From SIG452 sp045631485 (GTDB lineage: Bacteria > Bacillota > Clostridia > UMGS1840), in contig JAZQUU010000040.1 of assembly GCA_045631485.1 (NCBI GenBank), positions 1-57,026 of the forward strand: 57,026 nucleotides of DNA. The letters are read 5' to 3'. Made by a program: the position numbers and the translations under genes. The notes under the pieces are model-generated. The model did not search any database. It was not told the DNA's origin and saw only the letters and a list, made by a program, of their open reading frames with translations. This document shows, in pieces, positions 1 to 9,090 of this stretch; the stretch's first letter is position 1; each line of letters opens with the position of its first letter.

Positions 1-442
<442 letters not shown>

Positions 443-560
443 AGCATAGAAGATATGCAGTAAGTGATACAGGAAACAAAGTTACAGAATTTACTATCTA
501 AAGCAGAATTCGTATTATTCGGTTTTGAAGGTACAAGCAATAGCGAAACACCTTTAACCA

Positions 561-676
<116 letters not shown>

Positions 677-684
677 TTAACAAG

Positions 685-712
685 AAAGCCACCCTAAAGG
701 TGGCTTTTTTGT
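685..712 (+). terminator. rRNA operon intrinsic terminator
   Basis: AAAGCCACC and GGTGGCTTT form a hairpin with a short loop followed directly by a T-run, a few bases after 5S. It ends the rRNA transcription unit. Confidence 0.93.
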
Positions 713-1176
713 TTTGCTTGAAAAATGAGTCAGAATCCGTGAATTTCACCCTCGGCGTACACTCGGTACAGCCGAGGGCTCCGTCAAGGCGTTGCCTTGA
801 TTCAATTTCCAAATTCTGTTCTCATTTTTCTTCGCAAATATTTTCTAATGTAAAATATCTCAGAGCCAAGATAAACTTCACCACTCACCGTACCATTATG
901 CTGTACGCAGTACTACGCCTTCGGATAACCCCTGCGGGTGCCGTTTGCACATCTGACGGCTTTTTTTCTGCGCAAATATGCTTTCTAAATGATTTACTGA
1001 AAACTTTCTCCATTTTGCATCCGTTTTTCTGCACAAATGCTTGTTATACGAAAAAAATACAAAATCCAACATCGCTCGGTGTATCGCTATACGTAAGGTT
1101 ATATGATATAAGAATATAAAATAAAAATTTTGTCTTGATTTAATAACAGAAAAAACAGATTATTTTCTAAAAAAAC
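713..1176. repeat. Gene-free region with palindromic intergenic repeat, copy A
   Basis: I see no convincing gene in this region; the open frame through 700-1119 starts inside the terminator and resembles nothing. It holds several hairpins. One is a CCTCGG/CCGAGG palindrome near 749-777. Another is TCAAGG/CCTTGA near 784-800. CGTAC 889-893 pairs with GTACG 903-907, and GCCGT with ACGGC near 941-960. The part at about 880-960 matches a second intergenic copy at 21163-21240, with 27 identical bases (896-922 and 21182-21208). A weaker third unit is at about 1070-1098. It looks like a dispersed palindromic element of unknown function. Confidence 0.6.
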
Positions 1177-1205
1177 TTGAAATCTATGTCAAAATGTTAT
1201 ACAAT
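1177..1205 (+). promoter_or_regulatory. Promoter of thrC, with a downstream palindrome
   Basis: TTGAAA (1177-1182), a 17-base spacer and TACAAT (1200-1205) form a good SigA-type promoter. Transcription would begin near 1212, so the coding start must be downstream of this point. A perfect palindrome ACGGCATATGCCGT (1213-1226) sits at the predicted start site and could be an operator or a 5'-end hairpin. Confidence 0.7.
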
Positions 1206-1260
1206 AAAAATGACGGCATATGCCGTTTCCCCCGAATTTATTTGTACAATGGAGGACATG

Positions 1261-2751
1261 ATGCAATACAACAGTACAAGAAATAATGAATATAAAGTAT
1301 CTTCGGCAATGGCGATGAAGCAGGGGTTATCTGCTGACGGCGGTTTATTTGTGCCGGAAGTGTTTCCTGCTTTAACCAAAGAAATTTATGATACATTGAT
1401 GAATCAGACCTACATTCAGCGTGCGGCTACCGTGTTAGGCTTGTTTTTAGAAGATTTTTCCTCGGAAGAATTAGGAAATTACTGCGAAAAAGCGTACGGA
1501 AACGATAAATTCGGAGTAGGAGAACCCACTCCGATTCACTATACCGATGATAAAACTGCTTACTTAGAATTATGGCACGGACCGACCTGTGCATTTAAAG
1601 ATATGGCACTTCAGATGTTGCCTCATCTTTTAACCGCTTCTGCGAAAAAGACCGGGGATGACCGCACCGTTTGCATTTTGGTTGCAACCAGCGGTGACAC
1701 CGGGAAAGCGGCGTTAGACGGTTTTTCCGATGTGGACGGCACCAAAGTGGTGGTATTTTACCCCAAAGATGGAGTATCCCAAATTCAGAAGCTGCAGATG
1801 GTAACCCAAAGAGGGAACAACGTGTTTGTTTCCGGCGTAGTGGGTAACTTTGACGATGCGCAGACTGGCGTAAAAACCATTTTTACCGATGAAGCATATC
1901 GGGAAGAATTAAATGAAAAAGGGGTTATTTTATCCTCTGCGAACTCTATGAACTGGGGACGCTTGGTGCCTCAGGTGGTATATTATATTTCCGCTTACTG
2001 TGATTTGGTGAAAGCAGGAAAAATTGCACTTGGCGAATCCTTTAACGTATGTGTGCCTACCGGAAACTTCGGTAACATTTTAGCAGCATACTATGCGAAA
2101 AAAATGGGACTACCCGTTGGAAAACTGATTTGTGCATCCAATCGCAATAACGTTCTGACCGATTTTATCAATAACGGTGTTTATGACAGAAACAGAGAGT
2201 TTCATCTGACCATGTCTCCTTCTATGGATATCCTGATTTCTTCCAATCTGGAACGTTATTTGTATGATATCAGCGGAAAAGATGACAAATATATCAGCAA
2301 TTTAATGAAACAACTTTCCGAAAACGGTTCTTATGAAGTAACCAAAGACATGAAAGAAATCATCAAAAAAGATTTCTACGCAGGATATTCCGACGAGGAA
2401 GCTACTATTTTGGAAATCAAGAAAACATTCCAAGAAGACGACTATCTTATGGATACTCATACTGCGGTGGCATCCAATGTGTTAAAGCAGTACCGCAAGG
2501 AAACGGGCGATGAAACCATTTGTGTGGTAGCATCTACCGCAAGTCCCTATAAGTTTAATGAAAGCGTGTTAAAAGCGTTGGAGCAGGACAAACCCTGTGC
2601 CGATGAATTTGAGCGTTTGGCATTATTAAAAGAAATTTCGGGTCTGGAAATTCCCAAACAGCTTTGGGAACTTCAGACGGCAGAACAGCGCTTCCTGTCT
2701 GCTTGTGAAAAAACGGATATGAAGAAAACCGTTACCGAATTTTTATCCTAG
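1261..2751 (+). CDS. thrC: Threonine synthase
   Basis: The product converts O-phospho-L-homoserine to L-threonine, a PLP-dependent step of aspartate-family amino acid synthesis in the cytoplasm. The 496-residue protein has the fold-type II PLP lysine in CAFKDMALQ (about Lys113), an ATSGDTGKAAL phosphate-binding loop and the PTGNFGNILAAYYAKKMG segment. Its length fits the long ThrC form. The frame is open upstream to 1177, but the promoter at 1177-1205 and GGAGGA at 1251-1256 place the start at ATG 1261 (1258 is possible). No other threonine genes are adjacent. It is followed after 33 bases by a phosphoesterase on the same strand. Confidence 0.95.
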   Translation: MQYNSTRNNEYKVSSAMAMKQGLSADGGLFVPEVFPALTKEIYDTLMNQTYIQRAATVLGLFLEDFSSEELGNYCEKAYGNDKFGVGEPTPIHYTDDKTAYLELWHGPTCAFKDMALQMLPHLLTASAKKTGDDRTVCILVATSGDTGKAALDGFSDVDGTKVVVFYPKDGVSQIQKLQMVTQRGNNVFVSGVVGNFDDAQTGVKTIFTDEAYREELNEKGVILSSANSMNWGRLVPQVVYYISAYCDLVKAGKIALGESFNVCVPTGNFGNILAAYYAKKMGLPVGKLICASNRNNVLTDFINNGVYDRNREFHLTMSPSMDILISSNLERYLYDISGKDDKYISNLMKQLSENGSYEVTKDMKEIIKKDFYAGYSDEEATILEIKKTFQEDDYLMDTHTAVASNVLKQYRKETGDETICVVASTASPYKFNESVLKALEQDKPCADEFERLALLKEISGLEIPKQLWELQTAEQRFLSACEKTDMKKTVTEFLS

Positions 2752-2784
2752 AACGAAAACCTTTGGCAAAAACGGAGTGAATCT

Positions 2785-3489
2785 ATGGCAATTTTTGCGA
2801 TTTCGGATTTACATCTTCCCTTTGGTATCAATAAACCGATGAATGTGTTCGGCAAGGCCTGGGAAGATTACACCGAGAAGTTATATGAAAATTGGAATAA
2901 CAATGTCACCGATAACGATACGGTGATTTTGCCCGGTGATTTCTCCTGGGCAACTTATCTGGAGCAGTCGGTTGCAGATTTTAAGTTTTTACAATCGCTT
3001 CCGGGGAAGAAAATTATTGCCAAAGGGAATCACGATTACTTTTTTACCACCATGTCCAAAATGGAGAAGTTTTTGTTTGAGCAGGGGTTTTCTTCCGTGA
3101 AAATTCTGCATAACAACTTTTTTATGGTGGAAGATACCTTAATTTGCGGAAGCCGTGGTTGGGATATCACCGCTCACGGGGAAGAAGATGAAAAACTGAC
3201 CCATCGGGAAGCCATTCGATTGGAATTATCCATTCAGGCGGCAAAAAAAGAATATCCGGAGCTTCCGATTGCAGCGTTTTTACATTATCCGCCCATTTAC
3301 AAACAGAATCCCGAAGCAAACAACCCCATTCGTGAGGTATTGGAGCGGTATGAAATTAAGCACTGTTATTACGGACATCTGCACGCCAAGGGAATTGAAA
3401 ATGCCTTTGTGGGTGAATTTAATGGCGTGAACTATCAACTGATTTCCGCAGATTTTTTAGAATTTATGCCCCTAAAAATTAAGGAATAA
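2785..3489 (+). CDS. Calcineurin-like metallophosphoesterase
   Basis: This is a 234-residue cytoplasmic two-metal phosphoesterase of unknown substrate. It carries the ordered family motifs: ISDLHLP near the N terminus, PGDFSW (about 51-56), GNHDYF (about 81-86) and GHLHAKG near the C terminus, which are the D-x-H, GD, GNHD and GHxH metal-binding residues. The length is normal for the small YkuE/YfcE-like group. It starts after a GGAGTG site, 33 bases after thrC and 36 bases before the nucleotidyltransferase start, so it may share the thrC transcript. The motifs do not reveal whether it acts on protein, nucleotide or phosphodiester substrates. Confidence 0.85.
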   Translation: MAIFAISDLHLPFGINKPMNVFGKAWEDYTEKLYENWNNNVTDNDTVILPGDFSWATYLEQSVADFKFLQSLPGKKIIAKGNHDYFFTTMSKMEKFLFEQGFSSVKILHNNFFMVEDTLICGSRGWDITAHGEEDEKLTHREAIRLELSIQAAKKEYPELPIAAFLHYPPIYKQNPEANNPIREVLERYEIKHCYYGHLHAKGIENAFVGEFNGVNYQLISADFLEFMPLKIKE

Positions 3490-3525
3490 ATGCGAAAAGG
3501 ACGAAACAATAAGGAGGAAACAAGC

Positions 3526-4263
3526 ATGAAAGCGATTGTGTTATCAGCAGGTTACGCAACCAGACTTTACCCCTTAACCAAGGATACCCCGAAAGGTTTG
3601 TTGCCCATTGGTAAGAAATCTATTTTGGATTTTATCACCGATGAAATTGAAACCATTCCCGAAATCGATGAGATGTTTATCATTTCCAACCATAAGTTTT
3701 TTACGAATTTTTCTGATTGGGCAAACACTCGCGAAACCCGTTTGAAAGTGACTGTGTTGGATGATAACACCACCGATGATTCCAATAAATTGGGTGCAAT
3801 CGGAGATATCTGGTTTACCATTGAAAACGGAAAAATCAACGAGGATGTTTTAATTGTGGCAGGGGATAATTTCTTTACCTTCCCTTTAAATGATTATGTT
3901 GATTTTTACCGCAAAAACGGGTTTGACAGTATTTTGGTAAAAGAAATCAACGAATTAAAAGAACTGCAGAGAATGGCAAATGTGATTATGGATGAGAAAG
4001 GTCAGGTTCTGGCGATGGAAGAAAAGCCTGAAAATCCCAAGTCCAACTGTGCTGCCTTTGCATCCTATATTTACAGAAAAGATACCATTCCCATGATTGG
4101 GCAATATTTAAAAGAAGGAAATAACCCCGATGCTCCGGGATTTTTCCCTTCCTGGTTACACGATAAAAAACCGGTATATGCTTATAAATTCAGCGGAGAA
4201 TGTTATGATATCGGAACTCACGAGTCTTACCGTGAGGTTTGTGAGAAATTTGGGAACAACTAA
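3526..4263 (+). CDS. Sugar-phosphate / choline-phosphate-type nucleotidyltransferase
   Basis: This 245-residue protein has a single NTP-transferase (GT-A-like) domain. The N-terminal loop LSAGYATRLYPLT followed by PKGLLPIG binds the nucleoside triphosphate, and VAGDNFFTF gives the metal-binding Asp. It should transfer a nucleotidyl group to a sugar phosphate or choline phosphate for surface polymers; the substrate cannot be told from sequence. The frame is open from 3490, but AGGAGG at 3512-3517 precedes ATG 3526, where the typical MKAIVLSAG start begins. There is no C-terminal hexapeptide domain, unlike GlmU. It is the last gene before the terminator at 4265. Confidence 0.82.
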   Translation: MKAIVLSAGYATRLYPLTKDTPKGLLPIGKKSILDFITDEIETIPEIDEMFIISNHKFFTNFSDWANTRETRLKVTVLDDNTTDDSNKLGAIGDIWFTIENGKINEDVLIVAGDNFFTFPLNDYVDFYRKNGFDSILVKEINELKELQRMANVIMDEKGQVLAMEEKPENPKSNCAAFASYIYRKDTIPMIGQYLKEGNNPDAPGFFPSWLHDKKPVYAYKFSGECYDIGTHESYREVCEKFGNN

Positions 4264-4264
4264 A

Positions 4265-4304
4265 AAAAGAGTTGATTGCATTTTTATGTGATCAACTCTT
4301 TTTC
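4265..4304 (+). terminator. Terminator after the thrC-phosphoesterase-nucleotidyltransferase run
   Basis: AAAAGAGTTGAT (4265-4276) pairs with ATCAACTCTTTT (from 4291), followed by T's. It separates this group from the ABC exporter genes. Confidence 0.9.
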
Positions 4305-4336
4305 CGAAATTTTTTTGAAATTGTGAGGTGATTTTT

Positions 4337-6064
4337 GTGAAAAAGAATATGTTGGGACTTTTAAAAGGGCATTACGGCACTTATTTTTGTATGCTTTTTT
4401 TGATTATTGTAGCGGCAATTTTAGGGCTTTTGAATCCGTTTTTCACGAAAATCATTGTGGATGATGTGCTTTTGGGTGGAAACAGAAACTTGATTATTCC
4501 CATTGTGTTGGGCATTGCGGGAGCAACGGGAGGAAGATTATTTCTCAGATATTTTGCGCAAATGAAAATTGAAAGCATCACGCAGAATATGGTGCTTGGT
4601 CTTCGCAGACGGGGATTTCGCAAATTGATGGAATTGGATTTTGGTTACTACGATAAACATTCCACAGGCGAAACGATGACCCAAATGACATCCGATATGG
4701 ATACGGTGCGTCAGTTCTTTGCGCATACCGTGTTTATGTCGCTTGAAAATATTGCCACCTTTTTAGGTGCGATTCTGATTTTGATATTTTATATCAATTT
4801 GAGATTATCTGCGGTATTATTTCTGGTGATTCCCGTGGTGAGCATTTTGACTACCTATATGGCAAAAGCGCAGAAAAAAAGGTATCGTCATCTAAGAAAA
4901 GTGCAGGCGGATTTGAACACGGTTGTCAGTGAAAATATTTGGGCACAAAGAGCGGTAAAGGCATTTGTGAGAGAAGATTATGAGAATGAACGATTGGATA
5001 CAGTCAATCGGGAATTTCACAATTCTCAGATGGATATTGCCATGACCTCCCGAAAATATCTTCCTTTTTTGCAGAATATATACGGTTTTGTGCAGCTTTA
5101 TATGGTGTTTGTGGGCGGTCTTCTTGTAATGAGGGATGTGATGAGTTTGGGAGAACTCATTATGTTCAACAGTATGATTTGGATGGTGACGGGACCATTA
5201 ACGATGGTCGGTGCCCTGACAAACGCTGCCATCAACAGTTTTGCATCTTATGAAAAAATGATGGCACTTTTGGAAGAAGAACCCAAAATTGCCAACGGAC
5301 AAGAAATAAGTGACACCTCCATTTTGGGAAAAGTGGAATTTCGCAATGTGAGCTTGTCTTATGAAGGAACCATTGCCCTTAAAAACATCAGCTTTGTGGC
5401 AGAACAAGGGATGAGAATCGGCATTATGGGGCAAACAGGTTCGGGGAAGACCACTCTCATTCAGTTGATTTCCCGTTTTTATGATCCTGATGAGGGTTCT
5501 GTTCTGATTGATGATACTCCGATTTCTAAGTTGAATTTGGATACCGTAAGAAATTCCGTGTCTGCTTCTCAGCAGGAAGTGTTCCTGTTTTCCGACACGG
5601 TGGGTGCAAACATCGCTTACGGAAATCCGAAAGCAACCGATGATGAAATCAGGCGCGCGGCACAGATTGCCATGGCAGATGAATTTATTGAAAAATTGCC
5701 GGAAGGCTATGAAACCGTGATCGGTGAACGGGGAGTTACCTTATCAGGCGGGCAAAAGCAACGTCTTGCGTTAGCCCGTGCAATCTTAAAAAATCCTGCA
5801 ATTTTGGTGTTGGATGATACCACATCCGCCTTAGATTCCGAAACAGAAGAAAAAATTCGGGAGGCAATTTCCAAAAATTGCAAGGATAAAACGGTGTTTA
5901 TCATTTCGCAGAAGATTTCTTCCGTGAAAGATTGTGATATGATACTGGTATTAAAAGATGGGGAACTGATTCAAAAAGGAACTCACACGGAGCTTCTTTT
6001 AAAAGAAGACGGATATTACTATGGGGTGTATTTGCACCAGTATGGAGGTGGTATCCATGGCTAA
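4337..6064 (+). CDS. Heterodimeric ABC exporter, subunit with degenerate ATPase site
   Basis: This 575-residue half-transporter has an N-terminal six-helix exporter domain (about 1-300) and a C-terminal ATPase domain. Seen directly: Walker A GQTGSGKTT, canonical signature LSGGQKQRL, Walker B ILVLDD with Asp in place of the catalytic Glu, and IISQK where the switch His is replaced by Gln. Such changes are known from the non-hydrolysing site of heterodimeric exporters such as TM287/288 or BmrCD. The start is likely GTG 4337, six bases after an AGGTG site; GTG 4328 is in frame but overlaps that site. It overlaps the next gene by 8 bases, so the two subunits are translationally coupled. The substrate is unknown; drugs, lipids or peptides are possible. 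Confidence 0.92.
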   Translation: MKKNMLGLLKGHYGTYFCMLFLIIVAAILGLLNPFFTKIIVDDVLLGGNRNLIIPIVLGIAGATGGRLFLRYFAQMKIESITQNMVLGLRRRGFRKLMELDFGYYDKHSTGETMTQMTSDMDTVRQFFAHTVFMSLENIATFLGAILILIFYINLRLSAVLFLVIPVVSILTTYMAKAQKKRYRHLRKVQADLNTVVSENIWAQRAVKAFVREDYENERLDTVNREFHNSQMDIAMTSRKYLPFLQNIYGFVQLYMVFVGGLLVMRDVMSLGELIMFNSMIWMVTGPLTMVGALTNAAINSFASYEKMMALLEEEPKIANGQEISDTSILGKVEFRNVSLSYEGTIALKNISFVAEQGMRIGIMGQTGSGKTTLIQLISRFYDPDEGSVLIDDTPISKLNLDTVRNSVSASQQEVFLFSDTVGANIAYGNPKATDDEIRRAAQIAMADEFIEKLPEGYETVIGERGVTLSGGQKQRLALARAILKNPAILVLDDTTSALDSETEEKIREAISKNCKDKTVFIISQKISSVKDCDMILVLKDGELIQKGTHTELLLKEDGYYYGVYLHQYGGGIHG

Positions 6065-7835
6065 AATCAATCGGTTCCATCAGGATGAAGAATTAAAAAT
6101 CAGGTTTGGCAAAAAAGAGTGGGGCATTGTTTTTGGGTATGTGAGAAAGTATTGGTGGGAACTTTTCTTAACCATCATTGTGATTGCCATCGGTGTGCTT
6201 TCTTCCACCGTGGTGCCCTACATTATGAAAATTGTGTTTGATGATGCCATCGTCAACAAAAACTATCAGCTCTTATATACCTGTGGTGGATTTTTGGCCG
6301 CTATGGTATTGGTGAACATTTTGGTATCCCGATTCAGAATGAAGCATTTGATTAAAGTGGGGCAGTCCATTATTTTCGATATCCGAAAGGACTTATTTGC
6401 CCATATTCAGAAGCTTCCGTTTGTGTTTTTTGATACCCGACCGCACGGTAAAATTTTAATTCGTGTGACCAACTACATAAACTCCTTGGCAGACTTGTTT
6501 TCCAACATTATTGCCAATGCGGTGCTGGATGTGTTATCCCTTGTTGCGGTGGTAAGCTTTATGTTTGCCATCAATGTGAAGCTCACTTTGGTTGCTCTTT
6601 GCGGGATACCCGTACTTTTAATCGTAATGCATCTGATTAAAAAGGTGCAACGGAAAATTCGAAGAACCTTTAACGATAAAAACAGCAATTTAACCGCCTA
6701 CTTAATGGAAAGTATCAACGGAATCCGTGTCACTCAGGCGTTTGGCAGAAGACGAAAAAATGAACGCATTTTTACCGACTTGTCCGTTCAGGTGTATCGT
6801 TGGTGGATGAAGACGGTGGGAATTGAATTTATGATTCCGCTGAGCACCTCCTTGCTTTCGGAATTAACTGCCTGCGTGACTTATTTTGCGGCAGTAATGG
6901 TAATTTCCGGGGAAGCAATTACTGTTGGGGTGACCATTTCCATTATCAATTATTTGCGTCGTTTGTGGAATCCTATTAACAATTTATCCAATCTCTATAA
7001 TCAGCTTATTACCAATATGGGATACTTGGAGAGAATTCTGGAAACCCTGGAAGAATCCGAAGAAATTAAGGATTCTCCCGACGCCTACGATTTGCCCGAT
7101 ATTAAAGGGGAAATCGAATACTCCGATGTGGACTTTTTATATGAAGAAGAAAAAGGCTATGTATTAAAGGATTTGAATTTTCATATCAATCCCGGAGAGC
7201 GAATTGCTTTTGTGGGGCAGACCGGAGCCGGAAAAACCACCATTGTGAATCTGTTGTCCCGCTATTATGAAATTCAGTCGGGCAGTATTAAAATTGACGG
7301 TCACGATATTCGTGATGTGGCAATGCATTCCTTAAGAAGACAAGTGGGATATATGTTGCAGGAAAGCTATATTTTTTCCGGCACCATTATGGAAAATATC
7401 CGTTACGGACGGTTGGATGCTACCGATGAAGAGGTGATTGCCGCAGCTAAGGCGGTGTGTGCCCATGATTTCATTATTCGGATGAAGGATGGTTACAAAA
7501 CTGAGGTTTCCGAAAAGGGAAGCAGCCTGTCTATCGGTCAGCGTCAGTTGATTTCTCTGGCGAGAACTATGCTTTTAAATCCGAAAATTTTGGTGTTGGA
7601 TGAGGCAACTGCCAACATTGATACCGAGACGGAGCAGTTAATCATTGAAGGAATCAAGCGCCTGATGCAAGGCAGAACCACTTTGATGATTGCACACCGT
7701 TTGTCCACCATCGTTGGGTCCGACAGAATTTTAGTCATCGGAGATACCAATGTGGTAGAAGAGGGAACACATGAGGAATTGTTGGCAAAAAAAGGCGCCT
7801 ATTACAATTATTACACCAAGCAAACAGAAAATTAA
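6057..7835 (+). CDS. Heterodimeric ABC exporter, subunit with canonical ATPase site
   Basis: This 592-residue half-transporter is the partner of the preceding gene. Six membrane helices span roughly residues 30-330, followed by the ATPase domain: Walker A GQTGAGKTT, Walker B ILVLDEATANID with the catalytic Glu, and MIAHRLSTI with the switch His. The signature is LSIGQ rather than LSGGQ. This is the expected complement: its degenerate signature should face the degenerate Walker B and switch residues of the first subunit, leaving one competent ATP site. ATG 6057 is chosen because GGAGGTGG at 6044-6051 precedes it; the frame is open to 6021. The unit ends at a strong terminator. Confidence 0.93.
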   Translation: MAKINRFHQDEELKIRFGKKEWGIVFGYVRKYWWELFLTIIVIAIGVLSSTVVPYIMKIVFDDAIVNKNYQLLYTCGGFLAAMVLVNILVSRFRMKHLIKVGQSIIFDIRKDLFAHIQKLPFVFFDTRPHGKILIRVTNYINSLADLFSNIIANAVLDVLSLVAVVSFMFAINVKLTLVALCGIPVLLIVMHLIKKVQRKIRRTFNDKNSNLTAYLMESINGIRVTQAFGRRRKNERIFTDLSVQVYRWWMKTVGIEFMIPLSTSLLSELTACVTYFAAVMVISGEAITVGVTISIINYLRRLWNPINNLSNLYNQLITNMGYLERILETLEESEEIKDSPDAYDLPDIKGEIEYSDVDFLYEEEKGYVLKDLNFHINPGERIAFVGQTGAGKTTIVNLLSRYYEIQSGSIKIDGHDIRDVAMHSLRRQVGYMLQESYIFSGTIMENIRYGRLDATDEEVIAAAKAVCAHDFIIRMKDGYKTEVSEKGSSLSIGQRQLISLARTMLLNPKILVLDEATANIDTETEQLIIEGIKRLMQGRTTLMIAHRLSTIVGSDRILVIGDTNVVEEGTHEELLAKKGAYYNYYTKQTEN

Positions 7836-7851
7836 AAGAATAAACACAACA

Positions 7852-7885
7852 AAAAAGAGGTTACCGATTCGGTAACCTCTTTTTA
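7852..7885. terminator. Bidirectional terminator between ABC exporter and HPr gene
   Basis: AAAAAGAGGTTACC and GGTAACCTCTTTTT form a 14-bp stem with a five-base loop, with an A-run on one side and a T-run on the other. It can end transcription from both convergent units. Confidence 0.93.
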
Positions 7886-7904
7886 ATGAGCTTGATGAAT
7901 TTGA

Positions 7905-8168
7905 TTATTCGCTGAAGTCAGAGCTAACGAGAGCAACTAAAGCTTCCAAAGCAGCTTCAGCATCGGAACCGTCTGCAACGATTTTAATGCTTGTGCCCTG
8001 AGTGATACCCAAAGAAAGAACACCCAATAAGCTTTTTGCGCTTACTTTACGTTCTTCTTTTTCAACCCAGATATTGCTTTTGAACTCATTTGCTTTCTGA
8101 ATAAAAAAGGTTGCAGGTCTTGCATGCAGACCAACCGGATTCTGAACAACAACTTCTTTTTCAAACAT
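7905..8168 (-). CDS. ptsH: HPr phosphocarrier protein of the PTS / catabolite control
   Basis: HPr carries phosphate from enzyme I to sugar-specific PTS enzymes. When phosphorylated on Ser46 by HPr kinase it acts as co-repressor with CcpA in Firmicutes. The 87-residue product has the active His in GLHARPAT at position 15 and the regulatory Ser in KSLLGVLSLG at position 46. Both numbers are exact only if translation starts at MFEKEVVV (8168), which supports this start over the in-frame ATG 12 bases upstream; AAGGATGG lies at a good distance. The gene stands alone with its own promoter; no ptsI is adjacent. With both His15 and Ser46 it is HPr rather than Crh. Confidence 0.93.
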   Translation of the reverse strand: MFEKEVVVQNPVGLHARPATFFIQKANEFKSNIWVEKEERKVSAKSLLGVLSLGITQGTSIKIVADGSDAEAALEALVALVSSDFSE

Positions 8169-8295
8169 GTTAAAAACCATCCTTACTCCATTATTGTGAA
8201 AAACAAAGCACGCTTTTACAATATGGCATAGTTTATTATATGCAGAATTTTACGTTTGGTATCTTCTGCCTGAGAAAATATCCATTCATAGTAAA

Positions 8296-8324
8296 ATCAT
8301 ATCATATTTTATCGAAAAGGTCAA
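8296..8324 (-). promoter_or_regulatory. Promoter of ptsH
   Basis: On the minus strand, TTGACC (8324-8319), 17 bases, then TATGAT (8301-8296). It gives a leader of about 120 bases before the HPr start. I see no known regulatory RNA in that leader. Confidence 0.65.
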
Positions 8325-8370
8325 TACTTTTTTCGGAAATTTATCAGGGAACACCCAAAAAAGGTAAAAT

Positions 8371-9003
8371 TTACTTTTCTCTCTTTTTTAATTCCTCAAA
8401 AATTTCCTGCCAGGTAACGCCTCTGTCAAACAGCATCACGGAAAGGTGATACATTAAGTCTGCAGTTTCGTAAATAACCTCATCAGGAGCATTGTTTTTG
8501 GATGCAATAATTACTTCGGCGGATTCTTCGCCGACTTTTTTTAAGATTTTATCAATCCCTTTTTCCAGAAGATAATTGGTGTATGCACCTTCCACGGGAT
8601 TTTTGCTTCTGTCCACAACGGTGTCGTAAACTCTTTGAAGAATCATTTTTTCGTTGGATTTATGCACATATTCACCATCTTCAATGCGATTGAAGAAACA
8701 GGAATATTCTCCGGTATGACAACTTACCTTGTCACCTTCCAGGGTCACTTTGATAAGCAGAGTGTCATAATCACAGTCTGCAGAAATTTCCACGATATTC
8801 TGGAAGTTTCCGCTTTCTTCTCCCTTTAACCATTCTTTTTGGCGGCTTCTGGAAAAGAATACGGTTTTTCCGGTAGCGATGGATTTTTCCAGGGTTTCTT
8901 TGGTCATATAAGCAACCATTAAAACAGCACCGGTATCATAATCCTGCACAACGGCGGGAATTAATCCATCTTCATTAAATTTTAACTTTTCTAAGTATGA
9001 CAT
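8371..9003 (-). CDS. hisIE: Bifunctional phosphoribosyl-AMP cyclohydrolase / phosphoribosyl-ATP pyrophosphatase
   Basis: This is a fused enzyme for the second and third steps of histidine synthesis. The N-terminal HisI half (about 1-110) has SRSRQKEWLKGEESGN, SADCDYDTLL and the zinc-site CHTGEYSCFF. The C-terminal HisE half (about 120-210) has KGIDKILKKVGEESAEVIIA, the all-alpha pyrophosphohydrolase motif. Translation most likely begins at 9003 (MSYLEKLKF) after an AGAAGG site; the frame is open upstream to 9069, but that adds non-homologous residues across an inverted repeat. The length of 210 residues is normal. No other his genes are nearby, so the pathway is split or the rest of the operon lies elsewhere. 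Confidence 0.94.
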   Translation of the reverse strand: MSYLEKLKFNEDGLIPAVVQDYDTGAVLMVAYMTKETLEKSIATGKTVFFSRSRQKEWLKGEESGNFQNIVEISADCDYDTLLIKVTLEGDKVSCHTGEYSCFFNRIEDGEYVHKSNEKMILQRVYDTVVDRSKNPVEGAYTNYLLEKGIDKILKKVGEESAEVIIASKNNAPDEVIYETADLMYHLSVMLFDRGVTWQEIFEELKKREK

Positions 9004-9032
9004 AGTAATCGAACCTTCTATCCTATAATGAG

Positions 9033-9064
9033 AATATTTCCGCAGAGAGTTCTGCGGAAATATT
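9033..9064. terminator. Perfect 13-bp inverted repeat between hisIE and ispH-rpsA
   Basis: AATATTTCCGCAG (9033-9045) and CTGCGGAAATATT (9052-9064) form a 13-bp perfect stem with a six-base loop. It lies just after the ispH-rpsA stop, in the position of a terminator for that minus-strand unit. The T-run is poor (ATTCTCATTA), so an operator or mRNA-stabilising role is also possible. Confidence 0.6.
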
Positions 9065-9090
9065 TTCATTACTGTAATTGGAATTTTAAA

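Noticed and set aside
700..1119. Open frame of 139 codons after the 5S gene
   Set aside because: It begins inside the rRNA terminator, runs through palindromic repeats and has a low-complexity, non-homologous translation; no ribosome site.
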